Source: an uncultured Ilyobacter sp. (GTDB lineage: Bacteria > Fusobacteriota > Fusobacteriia > Fusobacteriales > Fusobacteriaceae). Taken from it: 64,000 bases of DNA. The stretch lies in assembly GCF_963668515.1 (NCBI RefSeq), contig NZ_OY764866.1, positions 372,001 to 436,000 on the forward strand, given 5' to 3'. Shown in pieces: positions 34,797 to 43,368 of this stretch; position 1 is the stretch's first letter, and each line of letters starts with the position of its first letter. The notes under the pieces were generated by a model. It did not search any database. It was not told the origin of the DNA and worked only from the letters and a program-made list of their open reading frames with translations. The position numbers and the translations under genes were made by a program.

Positions 34797-36410
34797 TTAT
34801 TTAAAACTTAACTTTGTTTTTTCTTGCTGTTTTTTTCTTCTTTCATAAGCTTCTTGCATTACTGTCAACACTTCACCTAATCCCATTCGATTTAAATTTT
34901 CAATGTACTCAGGCCACTCTTTGTCTATATCGACTCCTTTTAATACCCAATTTTGAATTGATTCAGTCATATAGGGGGTAATAATACTCCAGTATAGATC
35001 ATAAATTTTTCTATCTTCTGGTGTTAATGTTGGCTCTACAAATTCTTCCAAGATATAATTATTTTCCGTGTACATTTTTACACCTTTTAAGGCATCTTCA
35101 TTTGTCCATTGTTTTTCATACTCATAATCCATCTGGAATCCAATAGGAATTTGTGCTCCATCTTCCCATAATATTTGGTTAACAGCTTTATCAGCATTTA
35201 GTATATTATCGTTAAATACAGGTTTTCCATTTTTCATTGTGTAATGTAGACCTTCTAAACCAAAATTGGCTAACCTCCTTCCTTCAGATGTAAAGTAGAA
35301 ATCAAAATATTTCATAGTTTCTATTTGATGGTTATTTTCATATGTTATTGCCCATCCATCAGGTTTTACGGCTGCTCGCATACTTTCTTCTATCCTTTTA
35401 CCATTCGTTCCTATCGGGGGAGCAATAGGTTGGAGATTAAAACCAGGAATAGTATCAGTTAAGGTTTTGTTAAATCCGCCGGTGCTTGCAAACCAATCTC
35501 TAGTGGCTCCACCGATATTTTTTCTAAACAATATTTCTCTTGATTTTGAACCCCTTGTAAAAACTTCAGGGTCGATTAATTTTTCTTTATACCATTGAAT
35601 TATATGTTTCATTCCCTCTTTAAATTCAGGCTGAACCAGCCCGGATATTATTTTTCCATTTTTTTCATAGAGTGATAGATATGTGTCTGTACCACTAGTT
35701 CTAGCTCCCCACATCGTGGTAAGTCTCATAATCTCTTCCCACTGCCTAAAAAATAAAGGCACTTCATCCTTTAATCCATTTCCGTTAGGATCTTTATCCC
35801 TAAAAGCTATTAATGTTTTATAAAATTCATCAACTGTTTGAGGTTCTTTCAATCCTAATTTATCTAGCCAGTCCTCTCTTATCCAGTATCCCCTGGCGGC
35901 TGTTCCATCAACAATGTACGGAATGTAGTAAATATGCCCGTCTGGAGCTTTTATTGATTCTTTTACATTTGGATGATCATCAAAAAATTTTTTAATGTGT
36001 GGAGCATACTGATCGATTAAATCGTCTAAAGGAACAAGTTTTCCCTCCATTCCGTATCTTATAAAATCATTTTTTCTATCATTTCCTCCGACGATATCAG
36101 GAAGTTTACCAGAGGCCATCATCAAGTTAAACATTTCGTTACTATCTGTTTCTATTTCTGAAGCTGTCTCAGTTAATCTGATGTTAGTCAGATCAAAAGC
36201 TTTTTTTCCAACGGGACCATTTGGATCATACACATATTTATTTCTAAAATGCATATGGATTGTTAAATCTAGTGGTTCTTTAGTTATTAAAGTTCCTTCT
36301 AATTGTTTTGGAGATTTTATTTTTGCAGTTTTAGTTTTGTCAGATTCACAGCCGACCAATACGGTTATTAATGATAAACCTATAATTAAATTTTTTATTA
36401 TTCTATTCAT
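34797..36410 (-). CDS. Extracellular solute-binding lipoprotein, AlgQ-like (probable alginate oligomer binder)
   Basis: A 537-residue family 1 binding lipoprotein with signal LIIGLSLITVLVGCES (lipobox Cys near residue 21). It carries a calcium-loop-like FRDKDPNGNGLKDEVPLFF near residue 207, which recalls the Ca site of the Sphingomonas alginate-binding proteins AlgQ1/AlgQ2. Other segments are DIVGGNDRKNDFIRYGMEGK and RAAVKPDGWAITYENNHQIE. GGGAG precedes the ATG. No ABC permease or ATPase lies nearby, which is odd for such a protein. Alginate or another polyuronate is inferred from the neighbouring lyases; the Ca loop alone is not specific. Confidence 0.82.
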   Translation of the reverse strand: MNRIIKNLIIGLSLITVLVGCESDKTKTAKIKSPKQLEGTLITKEPLDLTIHMHFRNKYVYDPNGPVGKKAFDLTNIRLTETASEIETDSNEMFNLMMASGKLPDIVGGNDRKNDFIRYGMEGKLVPLDDLIDQYAPHIKKFFDDHPNVKESIKAPDGHIYYIPYIVDGTAARGYWIREDWLDKLGLKEPQTVDEFYKTLIAFRDKDPNGNGLKDEVPLFFRQWEEIMRLTTMWGARTSGTDTYLSLYEKNGKIISGLVQPEFKEGMKHIIQWYKEKLIDPEVFTRGSKSREILFRKNIGGATRDWFASTGGFNKTLTDTIPGFNLQPIAPPIGTNGKRIEESMRAAVKPDGWAITYENNHQIETMKYFDFYFTSEGRRLANFGLEGLHYTMKNGKPVFNDNILNADKAVNQILWEDGAQIPIGFQMDYEYEKQWTNEDALKGVKMYTENNYILEEFVEPTLTPEDRKIYDLYWSIITPYMTESIQNWVLKGVDIDKEWPEYIENLNRMGLGEVLTVMQEAYERRKKQQEKTKLSFK

Positions 36411-36562
36411 TATAATTCTCCCTAGGTATGTTTTTTTAATGTTTAATTATACCTGTACATTGAGATTTGATCTACTTTTTATTTTTTCAAAAAGTTATTT
36501 TTAAGAGCTCCCCCTTCCAACAGAACACTCCCCTATACCATCTTTTTTCTTAATAAATCTCA

Positions 36563-37948
36563 TTAAACACCCTCCTTCTGAAGATAGTTCTCACCAATCA
36601 ATCTAAGCTCCTTGCAATTGATATAATATAGAGCCATTGCAAAAATACCTGTCAAAATATTGCTTACAAGCATTCCATACCAAATGCTGTATTCTGACAT
36701 ATCGGTAAATTTTGTAAATGCAATAATCAATGGCAGCCTAAAACAATAAATTCTCATTATACTTATGAGCATATTATATTTTGTATGACCTGTTCCCTGG
36801 AATATCCCATTGGTAACTTGGAATATTGCCCAGGGGATAACGGATATCGAGTAGACACTGATTGCGTTCACTGTATGATATAGCACGGCACTGTCACCGT
36901 TAGAAAACACTTCTGCCAGTGGATATTTTAAAGGAAGTACAATGCTTATTATAAAGAGAGATATTCCCAGTGCCATTAAATATGTTTTCTTAATGCCGTC
37001 TTTTGCACGTTTCTCTTGACCTGCTCCCAGATTTTGACTGATGATAGGGGCTAGTCCTGTCCCAAAACCTGCAACAGCTGAAAAGAAGAGAGAATTGATT
37101 CGATTGGTAATACCATAACCTGCCAATACTTTTTCGCCAAAATCGATAACATATTTATTTACTACAATAAAACTAAAAGATATTGATGATTTTTCAATGA
37201 TAATAGGAATCCCAATTAAGAGCAAAGAGACGATTACCTTTTTGCTGAACTTAAGATATTTGAGTGATAACCTCATCATTGTCTTTTTTATGAAGACATC
37301 ATATATTGCATAACAAGTTGTAAACATCGTCCCAACAATAGTAGAGAGGGCTAAGCTTTTAATACCCATATTAAAGTAAAAAATAAAAATATAAGTTAAT
37401 ACTATTTTAATACTCATAGCCACTAAGTTAACATTCATGGCCCTTAGTGTATCACCATTCGCCCCTTTCAAAGCAACATATGCTGAATTGATGAATATAA
37501 AAGGCGAGCTAAGCACTGTTAACCGAAAATAAAGATTGGAAATATCCATGATACTTCCAGTCGCTGAGGCAGCAACTAAAATTTCTTTTGAAAATCTAAA
37601 ACACACTAACGCTACTACAATCCCAATGGTTGTGGAGATAGTAAATAACTGCATAGCTATATTTTTAGCTTTATCGTATTCTTTTCTACCTATTTCTCTA
37701 GCTATGAGATTTGTGCCAGCTACAGATAACCCCATACTGATTGATCTGACAAGCATGTTCAAAGGGCCTACAAAAGTTATTGCAGCAATCTCCATGCTAC
37801 CGATATTTGAAACAAAAAAAGTATCAATCAGGTTATACATGGCACGCACAAAGTCATTGACTGCTACCGGTACCGCCAGTAGAAGAATGGCTTGCCAAAG
37901 GTTACCGTTCAAGATCAAATCTCTACGTTCTAACAATTTATCTTTCAT
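36563..37948 (-). CDS. MATE-family membrane transporter
   Basis: A 461-residue MATE antiporter with about twelve membrane segments. It opens ILNGNLWQAILLLAVPVAVN and has DTFFVSNIGSMEIAAITFVG near residue 42, RSISMGLSVAGTNLIAREIG near residue 70 and the second-half GFGTGLAPIISQNLGAGQEK near residue 297. The family exports drugs and metabolites using Na+ or H+. It lies 22 bp after a heparinase-fold lyase gene and looks co-transcribed with it, which is unusual for a MATE protein. Confidence 0.92.
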   Translation of the reverse strand: MKDKLLERRDLILNGNLWQAILLLAVPVAVNDFVRAMYNLIDTFFVSNIGSMEIAAITFVGPLNMLVRSISMGLSVAGTNLIAREIGRKEYDKAKNIAMQLFTISTTIGIVVALVCFRFSKEILVAASATGSIMDISNLYFRLTVLSSPFIFINSAYVALKGANGDTLRAMNVNLVAMSIKIVLTYIFIFYFNMGIKSLALSTIVGTMFTTCYAIYDVFIKKTMMRLSLKYLKFSKKVIVSLLLIGIPIIIEKSSISFSFIVVNKYVIDFGEKVLAGYGITNRINSLFFSAVAGFGTGLAPIISQNLGAGQEKRAKDGIKKTYLMALGISLFIISIVLPLKYPLAEVFSNGDSAVLYHTVNAISVYSISVIPWAIFQVTNGIFQGTGHTKYNMLISIMRIYCFRLPLIIAFTKFTDMSEYSIWYGMLVSNILTGIFAMALYYINCKELRLIGENYLQKEGV

Positions 37949-37970
37949 TGAACCACCTTAAGTTTTATTT

Positions 37971-40097
37971 TTATTTAATTTCATAAAATTGGTTGCTTGG
38001 ATTTTCATTTTCAAATATATTTAGGTCGTTGACCTGAAGAGAAGTACCTTGACAGACTGCATATTTTACAACTTCATCATTTTCTTTGACGATTGAAATC
38101 CATTTTGCATCTGATCTTATACCGTCATAATCTATATTACTCTTATCTGAATATATAAATTGCTCAATTTTATTACCTTTTTTAATTTCAATACCTAAAA
38201 AATTCTCATCTTTAATAGGTTTAACTTCTAATAACTCATCTGAAAAACTTGATTCTGTTTGCAGTACATTAAGAAAATGAACATTCTTTTCTTTATCTTG
38301 ATTTTCTATACAAAGTGTTTTTAACTTAATTTCTCTGATATCATCTGGTCTTTGTGGAGTCATTATTTCACGAATGACTGTCTCTTCTATACGGCATTCC
38401 AGGTTATCCGGCATAACAGGATAAATATTCAAAGAACCCTTTCCGTTCTTTACTCTATAGACATTTATCCCCTCTACCTTTTTAGCAAACTGTTCTCCAT
38501 GGAGCCGCCAAGTATATTTATGTTCTTTTTCACTCTTGAGTTCATCCATCATGATAATATATCCCATTTCACTGTATAGAACCATACGAGCATTACGAGT
38601 CAATGCCATTTCCGGGTAATAAAGTTTGCTAGATTCTGCTATATAATATGTATACCCACCCTCACTCTTATAATCTTCGACTTCTGCTATCGCCTCTCTC
38701 TTTACATCTCTCCAAACGTTGTATACACCCTTGCAGTTCAGATCAAATCTTTCAGAATCTTCTAAGGTACCTTCATCCCAGATTTTTTCTCCAACACATC
38801 CAGTTCCATCTACTGTTATTATATTGTGTACTTTCGCCCTTGAAGTACGATGGAATCCTTCGTCTATGGCTAGGGGACTGTCGTGACTCATGAGGATAAA
38901 GCTGTTAAAATCCACGTGATAATGAGTCAGACTCCTTGTTCGCCATCCTTTTTCAGTGTCTAAATCCCATGATTTTTCCCATTGTTTATGTCCCCCTGGA
39001 GCACTGGACTTAATGGAAAAATGCATTGCATCTCGATCCCAAGATGAACGGATGACAGCAAGTCCTAAATCTGCGAAATACCTGGTTAGAGGGAGATTGT
39101 TTGGCTCTTCCTCGTAAACATCTTTGTTATACCAAATATATTCCAAGAAAGCTTCAGGCATAATACCTGGAAAAAGCTTGCTTTCATAGGCTTCCCTAAA
39201 TAAAAATTTGTTCTTTACCAAGTTACCTATCCACTGAGCGTGTCCGTTATTGTATTCGCTAGCTATTTTATAGTAGGCTGATATAGAGTGTGAGCTTTTT
39301 CTGTCATGAACATCTGAAAAATTAATATTTTCTTCCCAGTTAGGGGCTGATTGATAAAGTCTGTAATAAAAAGTATTTTTCATAAACGGGGTGTCAAAAT
39401 AATCTACACCTTCATTTTCTTTTATAAGATCAGCTGTAGTCAACAAGAAATTTATTGCATATCTCCAATAACCTGTACCCTCATAATCACTGCCATCTTC
39501 TGGCATCCACTTGAATACCTTTTCAAAGTTGTCTTTAACTACATCAATCCAGTTTTTTGCTCCTTTATATTCAGGAGCGATGGCATAGGCCGTTGTCAAT
39601 AAACCTGTATAATTAATCCAGTTGTGATTTTGCCAGTAATTTGTTGACCAGCAATTTCCCCTATTTTCTTCACCGTAATTAAACATTTTGTTACCTTGTA
39701 AAATCAGTTTATCAAGCACTTCTTGCTTTTCTTCAGGGCTTAAATATTCAGCAATCCAATTGTAAGTCAAGCCAAATCCAAACAGTAACCATGAAGCACT
39801 CAGATCGACATCTACTAAAAAACCATAACCCCAGCATTCATAACGGCATGCTGTAAATAGCCATCTTTTAGCCTCTGTTAGGTAATGTTCTTGTTTTGTT
39901 AGCAAATAAGCTAAACTCAGGTTAGCTGCTGCCATCCCCATATATGTGATACTTGTAGGTGGGTGTTCAGCAGAAAGTTTTTGACCTTCATACCACTTAC
40001 ACTGTTCTAGTAGCCTTGTTAGGTGAGTTTTTCTGACAGTAAGTTTTTCGTCAAGTAATTGCTCAAGCTTGTTGTTTATCAACAAATAATTTTTCAT
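37971..40097 (-). CDS. Heparinase II/III-fold polysaccharide lyase, cytoplasmic (first large copy)
   Basis: A 708-residue protein with an N-terminal alpha/alpha toroid and a C-terminal heparinase II/III-like beta-sandwich. The NYWQNHNWINYTGLLTTAYA block near residue 152 and DGSDYEGTGYWRYA near residue 199 resemble the substrate cleft of exolytic uronate lyases; SLTHYHVDFNSFILMSHDSP near residue 388 carries the His/Asp cluster. No signal peptide is present, so it acts on imported oligomers. About half of its residues look shared with the product of 45280-47349. It is between kduD and a MATE gene. Oligoalginate lyase is the likely activity, but the exact PL family cannot be settled by eye. Confidence 0.82.
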   Translation of the reverse strand: MKNYLLINNKLEQLLDEKLTVRKTHLTRLLEQCKWYEGQKLSAEHPPTSITYMGMAAANLSLAYLLTKQEHYLTEAKRWLFTACRYECWGYGFLVDVDLSASWLLFGFGLTYNWIAEYLSPEEKQEVLDKLILQGNKMFNYGEENRGNCWSTNYWQNHNWINYTGLLTTAYAIAPEYKGAKNWIDVVKDNFEKVFKWMPEDGSDYEGTGYWRYAINFLLTTADLIKENEGVDYFDTPFMKNTFYYRLYQSAPNWEENINFSDVHDRKSSHSISAYYKIASEYNNGHAQWIGNLVKNKFLFREAYESKLFPGIMPEAFLEYIWYNKDVYEEEPNNLPLTRYFADLGLAVIRSSWDRDAMHFSIKSSAPGGHKQWEKSWDLDTEKGWRTRSLTHYHVDFNSFILMSHDSPLAIDEGFHRTSRAKVHNIITVDGTGCVGEKIWDEGTLEDSERFDLNCKGVYNVWRDVKREAIAEVEDYKSEGGYTYYIAESSKLYYPEMALTRNARMVLYSEMGYIIMMDELKSEKEHKYTWRLHGEQFAKKVEGINVYRVKNGKGSLNIYPVMPDNLECRIEETVIREIMTPQRPDDIREIKLKTLCIENQDKEKNVHFLNVLQTESSFSDELLEVKPIKDENFLGIEIKKGNKIEQFIYSDKSNIDYDGIRSDAKWISIVKENDEVVKYAVCQGTSLQVNDLNIFENENPSNQFYEIK

Positions 40098-40149
40098 AAA
40101 TCAGATCTCCTTATTATTTTTGTTCTCAGCTTATTCTTAATTTTGATTA

Positions 40150-40911
40150 TTATCTAGCAAGCCATCCTCCGTCAACTGCAATTGTGTAACCGTTGATATA
40201 CTTTGCATTATCACTTGCTAAAAATACACATGCACCTGCTAAGTCTTCTGGTGTCCCCCAACGATTAGCGGGAATACGTGATAGTATTTCCTTTGATCTT
40301 TGAGGATCATTTTGTAGATCCTTGGTGTTTTCAGTAGCCATGTATCCTGGAGCAATTGCATTGACATTGATGCCGTGTTTTGCCCATTCGTTTGCCATTA
40401 GCATTGTAATTCCTTTGACTCCGGATTTTGATGCGGTGTAAGATGGCACCCTGATTCCTCCCTGGAAAGACAACATTGAAGCTATATTGATAATTCTACC
40501 TCCGCTACCTTGTTTAATAAATTGTTTGGCTACAGCTTGGGATAAAAAGAAGAGCGTTTTAATATTAAGGTTCATAACATCGTCCCAATCTTTTTCAGTG
40601 AAATCTAGAGAATCATCACGTCTGATTATTCCGGCATTATTGACTAAAATATCAATACGGCCAAATACGTCTATTGTTTCAGATACAATGGTGTTTATTT
40701 TATCAGTTTTCATCAGATCAGCTTCAATATGATGAAATTTTCTGCCTAGTGCTTCTATTCTTTCTTTTGTTTCTACAGCTATTGAATGCCCAACCCCTAT
40801 AATATCCGCCCCAGCTTCTGCCAAACCAACTGCCATACCCTGTCCGAGTCCTCTACTACATCCTGTAACAATTGCCGCTTTACCTTCTAGATTAAATTTA
40901 TCCAATATCAT
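40150..40911 (-). CDS. kduD: 2-dehydro-3-deoxy-D-gluconate 5-dehydrogenase (KduD)
   Basis: A 253-residue SDR very like enterobacterial KduD over its whole length. Visible are FNLEGKAAIVTGCSRGLGQG, LVNNAGIIRRDDSLDFTEKD, IINIASMLSFQGGIRVPSYT (Ser, Tyr) and ASKSGVKGITMLMANEWAKH, with GYMATENT and NGYTIAVDGGWLAR at the end. It reduces 2,5-diketo-3-deoxygluconate to KDG. The usual partner isomerase gene kduI is not in the window. It is the first gene of a kduD-lyase-MATE operon with a LacI-type operator upstream. Confidence 0.92.
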   Translation of the reverse strand: MILDKFNLEGKAAIVTGCSRGLGQGMAVGLAEAGADIIGVGHSIAVETKERIEALGRKFHHIEADLMKTDKINTIVSETIDVFGRIDILVNNAGIIRRDDSLDFTEKDWDDVMNLNIKTLFFLSQAVAKQFIKQGSGGRIINIASMLSFQGGIRVPSYTASKSGVKGITMLMANEWAKHGINVNAIAPGYMATENTKDLQNDPQRSKEILSRIPANRWGTPEDLAGACVFLASDNAKYINGYTIAVDGGWLAR

Positions 40912-40975
40912 TTTTCTCCCCCTTGTTTTTAAATATTATAATTATACTAGTTCTAAAAAATAATTTTTTATCTCA

Positions 40976-40987
40976 TAAAGCGCTTTA
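40976..40987. promoter_or_regulatory. LacI-type operator upstream of kduD
   Basis: TAAAGCGCTTTA is a perfect 12-bp palindrome with a central CG, typical of LacI/GalR operators. It lies between the lacI gene end and kduD, about 65 bp before the kduD start. A/T-rich -10-like TATAAT boxes follow on the minus strand near 40940-40950. Confidence 0.6.
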
Positions 40988-41018
40988 GTAAAATAATAAA
41001 AAAAATATAGATATCTCT

Positions 41019-42044
41019 TTAACTTTTGATTTTATTATATTTTTTACATGATTCTCTTATTTTTAATTGACAGGGAATTACTATTTTTTTATTCTCAACT
41101 TCATTTTTATTGTTTATTTTTTCTAATATTAATTCAGCTGATTTTTGTCCTATTTCATATGTAGGTTGTTTTACAACAGTAATAGGTGTCTTCATCAGAT
41201 CGGCGTTGGGTATTTCATCAAAACCGATGATTGAAAAGTCCTCAGGTATATTTATATTTTTAAGTTTAAAGTGTTTTAGCAAGTTGATTGTTATGGCTGA
41301 ATGCATTACAAAAATTGCAGTTGGTAAATTTTTATTTTTGGATATTTTCTCAAATAAAAGATTCATATCGGGAGATACATCCCAGATGTGTATCAAGTCC
41401 TCATTAAAAGAAAGACCGTTATTTATTAGAGCATCTTTATAGCCTAAGATTCTGTCATACCTAGAGCGAGTATTTTCATACTCTTGTGTTATTATTGCTA
41501 TATTTTTATGTCCCAAATTTATAAAATATTCCGTTGCGTCATAGGCACTCTCTCTGTAATTTGATATTACTGTACTTATATTCAGATCGTCATATTCCAT
41601 ATACATTTGAACAATAGGCATACCGCTGCTGCTCTCCTGATTTATCATTTCGTTATTTTTTCCAGACGGGACTATTAGAATTCCGTCGACTCTTAGCATC
41701 TTTAAAATATTTATAGATTTTTGTTCAAGTTCTATATCATGATCGGTATTATATATTATGATACTGAAGCCATTTTTTTTACAATAATCCTCGACACCTC
41801 TAACTACACTACTGGTGAAATAACCAGTAATATTACCCACAACCACACCGATAGTTTTGGTTTTAGCTGTTGCTAGACTTCTAGCAATTGAATTTGGGAC
41901 ATAATTCAACTCTTCCATTACACTTTTTATTTTCTCTCTTGTTTCGCCAGACATATATTCGTATCTGCAATTCATATACTGAGAAACCGTACTAAGAGAT
42001 ACTCCTGCTTTTTTGGCAACATCACTCATTTTTACTTGTTTCAT
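41019..42044 (-). CDS. LacI-family transcriptional regulator
   Basis: A 341-residue LacI/GalR repressor. The N-terminal HTH is VKMSDVAKKAGVSLSTVSQY with hinge helix PNSIARSLATAKTKTIGVVV. The sugar-sensing core has VEDYCKKNGFSIIIYNTDHD, VDGILIVPSG and IIGFDEIPNADLMKTPITVV. ATG 42044 follows GGGAG, one codon inside the longest frame. Placement between the two halves of the polyuronate locus suggests it controls them; KDG or an unsaturated uronate is a reasonable inducer by inference. Confidence 0.92.
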   Translation of the reverse strand: MKQVKMSDVAKKAGVSLSTVSQYMNCRYEYMSGETREKIKSVMEELNYVPNSIARSLATAKTKTIGVVVGNITGYFTSSVVRGVEDYCKKNGFSIIIYNTDHDIELEQKSINILKMLRVDGILIVPSGKNNEMINQESSSGMPIVQMYMEYDDLNISTVISNYRESAYDATEYFINLGHKNIAIITQEYENTRSRYDRILGYKDALINNGLSFNEDLIHIWDVSPDMNLLFEKISKNKNLPTAIFVMHSAITINLLKHFKLKNINIPEDFSIIGFDEIPNADLMKTPITVVKQPTYEIGQKSAELILEKINNKNEVENKKIVIPCQLKIRESCKKYNKIKS

Positions 42045-42132
42045 CAAAATACTCCCTATTTAGAAATTTTCTTAACCTCGTAAGATGCTAAAAGCTCAAT
42101 ATTTAATTTGAAAAATCTTCTGTTTAAAAATT

Positions 42133-42176
42133 AAATCCAAATACAAATTTTCATAATTTGTATTTGGATTTTTTTA
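42133..42176 (-). terminator. Perfect 17-bp terminator after the SDR/kdgF operon
   Basis: A perfect 17-bp stem (42133-42149 with 42155-42171) around TTCAT lies 8 bp past the SDR stop. A T tract follows on the plus side, and a shorter T-rich tract on the minus side where the operon ends. Confidence 0.82.
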
Positions 42177-42183
42177 CTTATTA

Positions 42184-42936
42184 TTAAATTCCAAACCCTT
42201 GTCCACCTGTGATTTGGATAGTTTCCCCTGTAAGGAATGATGCATCCTTTCCAGCTAAGAATGAGATAACTGACGCTACTTCTTCAGGTTTTCCCAATCT
42301 TCCTAATAATATATTGTTTTTCCAAGAGGCGAATACCTCTGGTTTGGTGTTTCTAATTTGATCATGGAAAGGGGTATCGATGGTTCCAGGGGAGACTGCA
42401 TTTACTCTGATTCCCTCTGCTGCCAAATCCTTTGCCATAGCCCTAGTTAATGCTTGTACTCCTGCTTTTGAAACACCGTAGATACCAGCTCCTGGACCAC
42501 CGGCATTCCAACCAGCAATTGAAGTGAAGTTAATGATTGAAGGATTTTCTCCTTTCTTTAAAAAAGGTATTGCCGCCCTTGAAGCAAAAAAAGCAGAATC
42601 AAGGTTTAAAGCCATAACGAACCTATAAAAATCAGTAGTCATCTCTTCAAATTTGGATCTTCCTCCCAGTCCTCCTGCATTGTTAACCAATACATCGATT
42701 TTTCCATACTTATTTCCGATGGTATTGATGTTAGCAGTGACCTCCTCTTCCTTTGTCACATCGAAACCGTAATACTCAGCTTTGATCCCCTCTGCTTCTA
42801 GTTCTTTTACTCTCTTTGCTCCCATGTCATCCTCTATACCGTTTAACACAACGGTGTAGCCGTCCTTCCCTAGTCTTTTTGCCACTTGAAATCCTATTCC
42901 TCCTGTAGCTCCAGTTATTAATGCTATTTTTGACAT
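42184..42936 (-). CDS. SDR oxidoreductase, probable DEH (4-deoxy-5-hexoseulose uronate) reductase
   Basis: A 250-residue short-chain dehydrogenase with ALITGATGGIGFQVAKRLG, NNAGGLGGRSKFEEM, IINFTSIAGWN (Ser), AGIYGVSKAGVQALTRAMAK (Tyr, Lys) and SPGTIDTPFHDQI. ATG 42936 is used because AGGAGG is 6 nt upstream; the frame has eight further codons. It directly follows kdgF and lyases, where alginate loci carry an SDR that reduces DEH to KDG. That role is inferred from context; the SDR fold alone does not define the substrate. Confidence 0.82.
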   Translation of the reverse strand: MSKIALITGATGGIGFQVAKRLGKDGYTVVLNGIEDDMGAKRVKELEAEGIKAEYYGFDVTKEEEVTANINTIGNKYGKIDVLVNNAGGLGGRSKFEEMTTDFYRFVMALNLDSAFFASRAAIPFLKKGENPSIINFTSIAGWNAGGPGAGIYGVSKAGVQALTRAMAKDLAAEGIRVNAVSPGTIDTPFHDQIRNTKPEVFASWKNNILLGRLGKPEEVASVISFLAGKDASFLTGETIQITGGQGFGI

Positions 42937-43002
42937 CTTTTCCCTCCTAAATATATTCAAAATTTAACGATAACAATAAATCTGCCTATTATTACCACCT
43001 AT

Positions 43003-43338
43003 TTATAAAAAATCTTTTCTCATAGGTGTAAATGTGTCTAATAGGACCCCTGACTCTAGACACTCTGCTCCATGCAAGATATTCTTTTCCATATATACAC
43101 AGTCCCCAGCAGTTACCACCTTAGTTTCATCGCCGATTGTGAATTTAAATTTTCCTGACTTGATGTAAGTAACTTGTTCGTGATCTGGGTGGGCATGCAG
43201 CTCTCCAAATTCTACACCAGCTGTAAAGTTTACCTCCACCATCATGATCTCGTCGCTGTATGCCAGTATCTTTCTAGACAACCCCTTTTTTAATACTTCT
43301 AGTTCCACATCTTTATTTATGATAAAATTCTTATCCAT
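43003..43338 (-). CDS. kdgF: KdgF-type cupin, unsaturated uronate ring-opening protein
   Basis: A 111-residue single-domain cupin. It matches KdgF throughout: GLSRKILAYSDEIMMVEVNF, then GELHAHPDHEQVTYIKSGKF with two His and Gln ligands near residues 46-53, AGDCVYMEKNILHGAECL with the third His, and the C-terminal LLDTFTPMRKDFL with the Asp, Phe and Arg of the active site. KdgF linearises 4,5-unsaturated monouronates from pectin or alginate. It is placed between a lyase and an SDR, exactly where a free unsaturated monomer would be handled. Confidence 0.92.
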   Translation of the reverse strand: MDKNFIINKDVELEVLKKGLSRKILAYSDEIMMVEVNFTAGVEFGELHAHPDHEQVTYIKSGKFKFTIGDETKVVTAGDCVYMEKNILHGAECLESGVLLDTFTPMRKDFL

Positions 43339-43368
43339 TTTTTACCCCCATTTCAATTGTTGTTAAAA

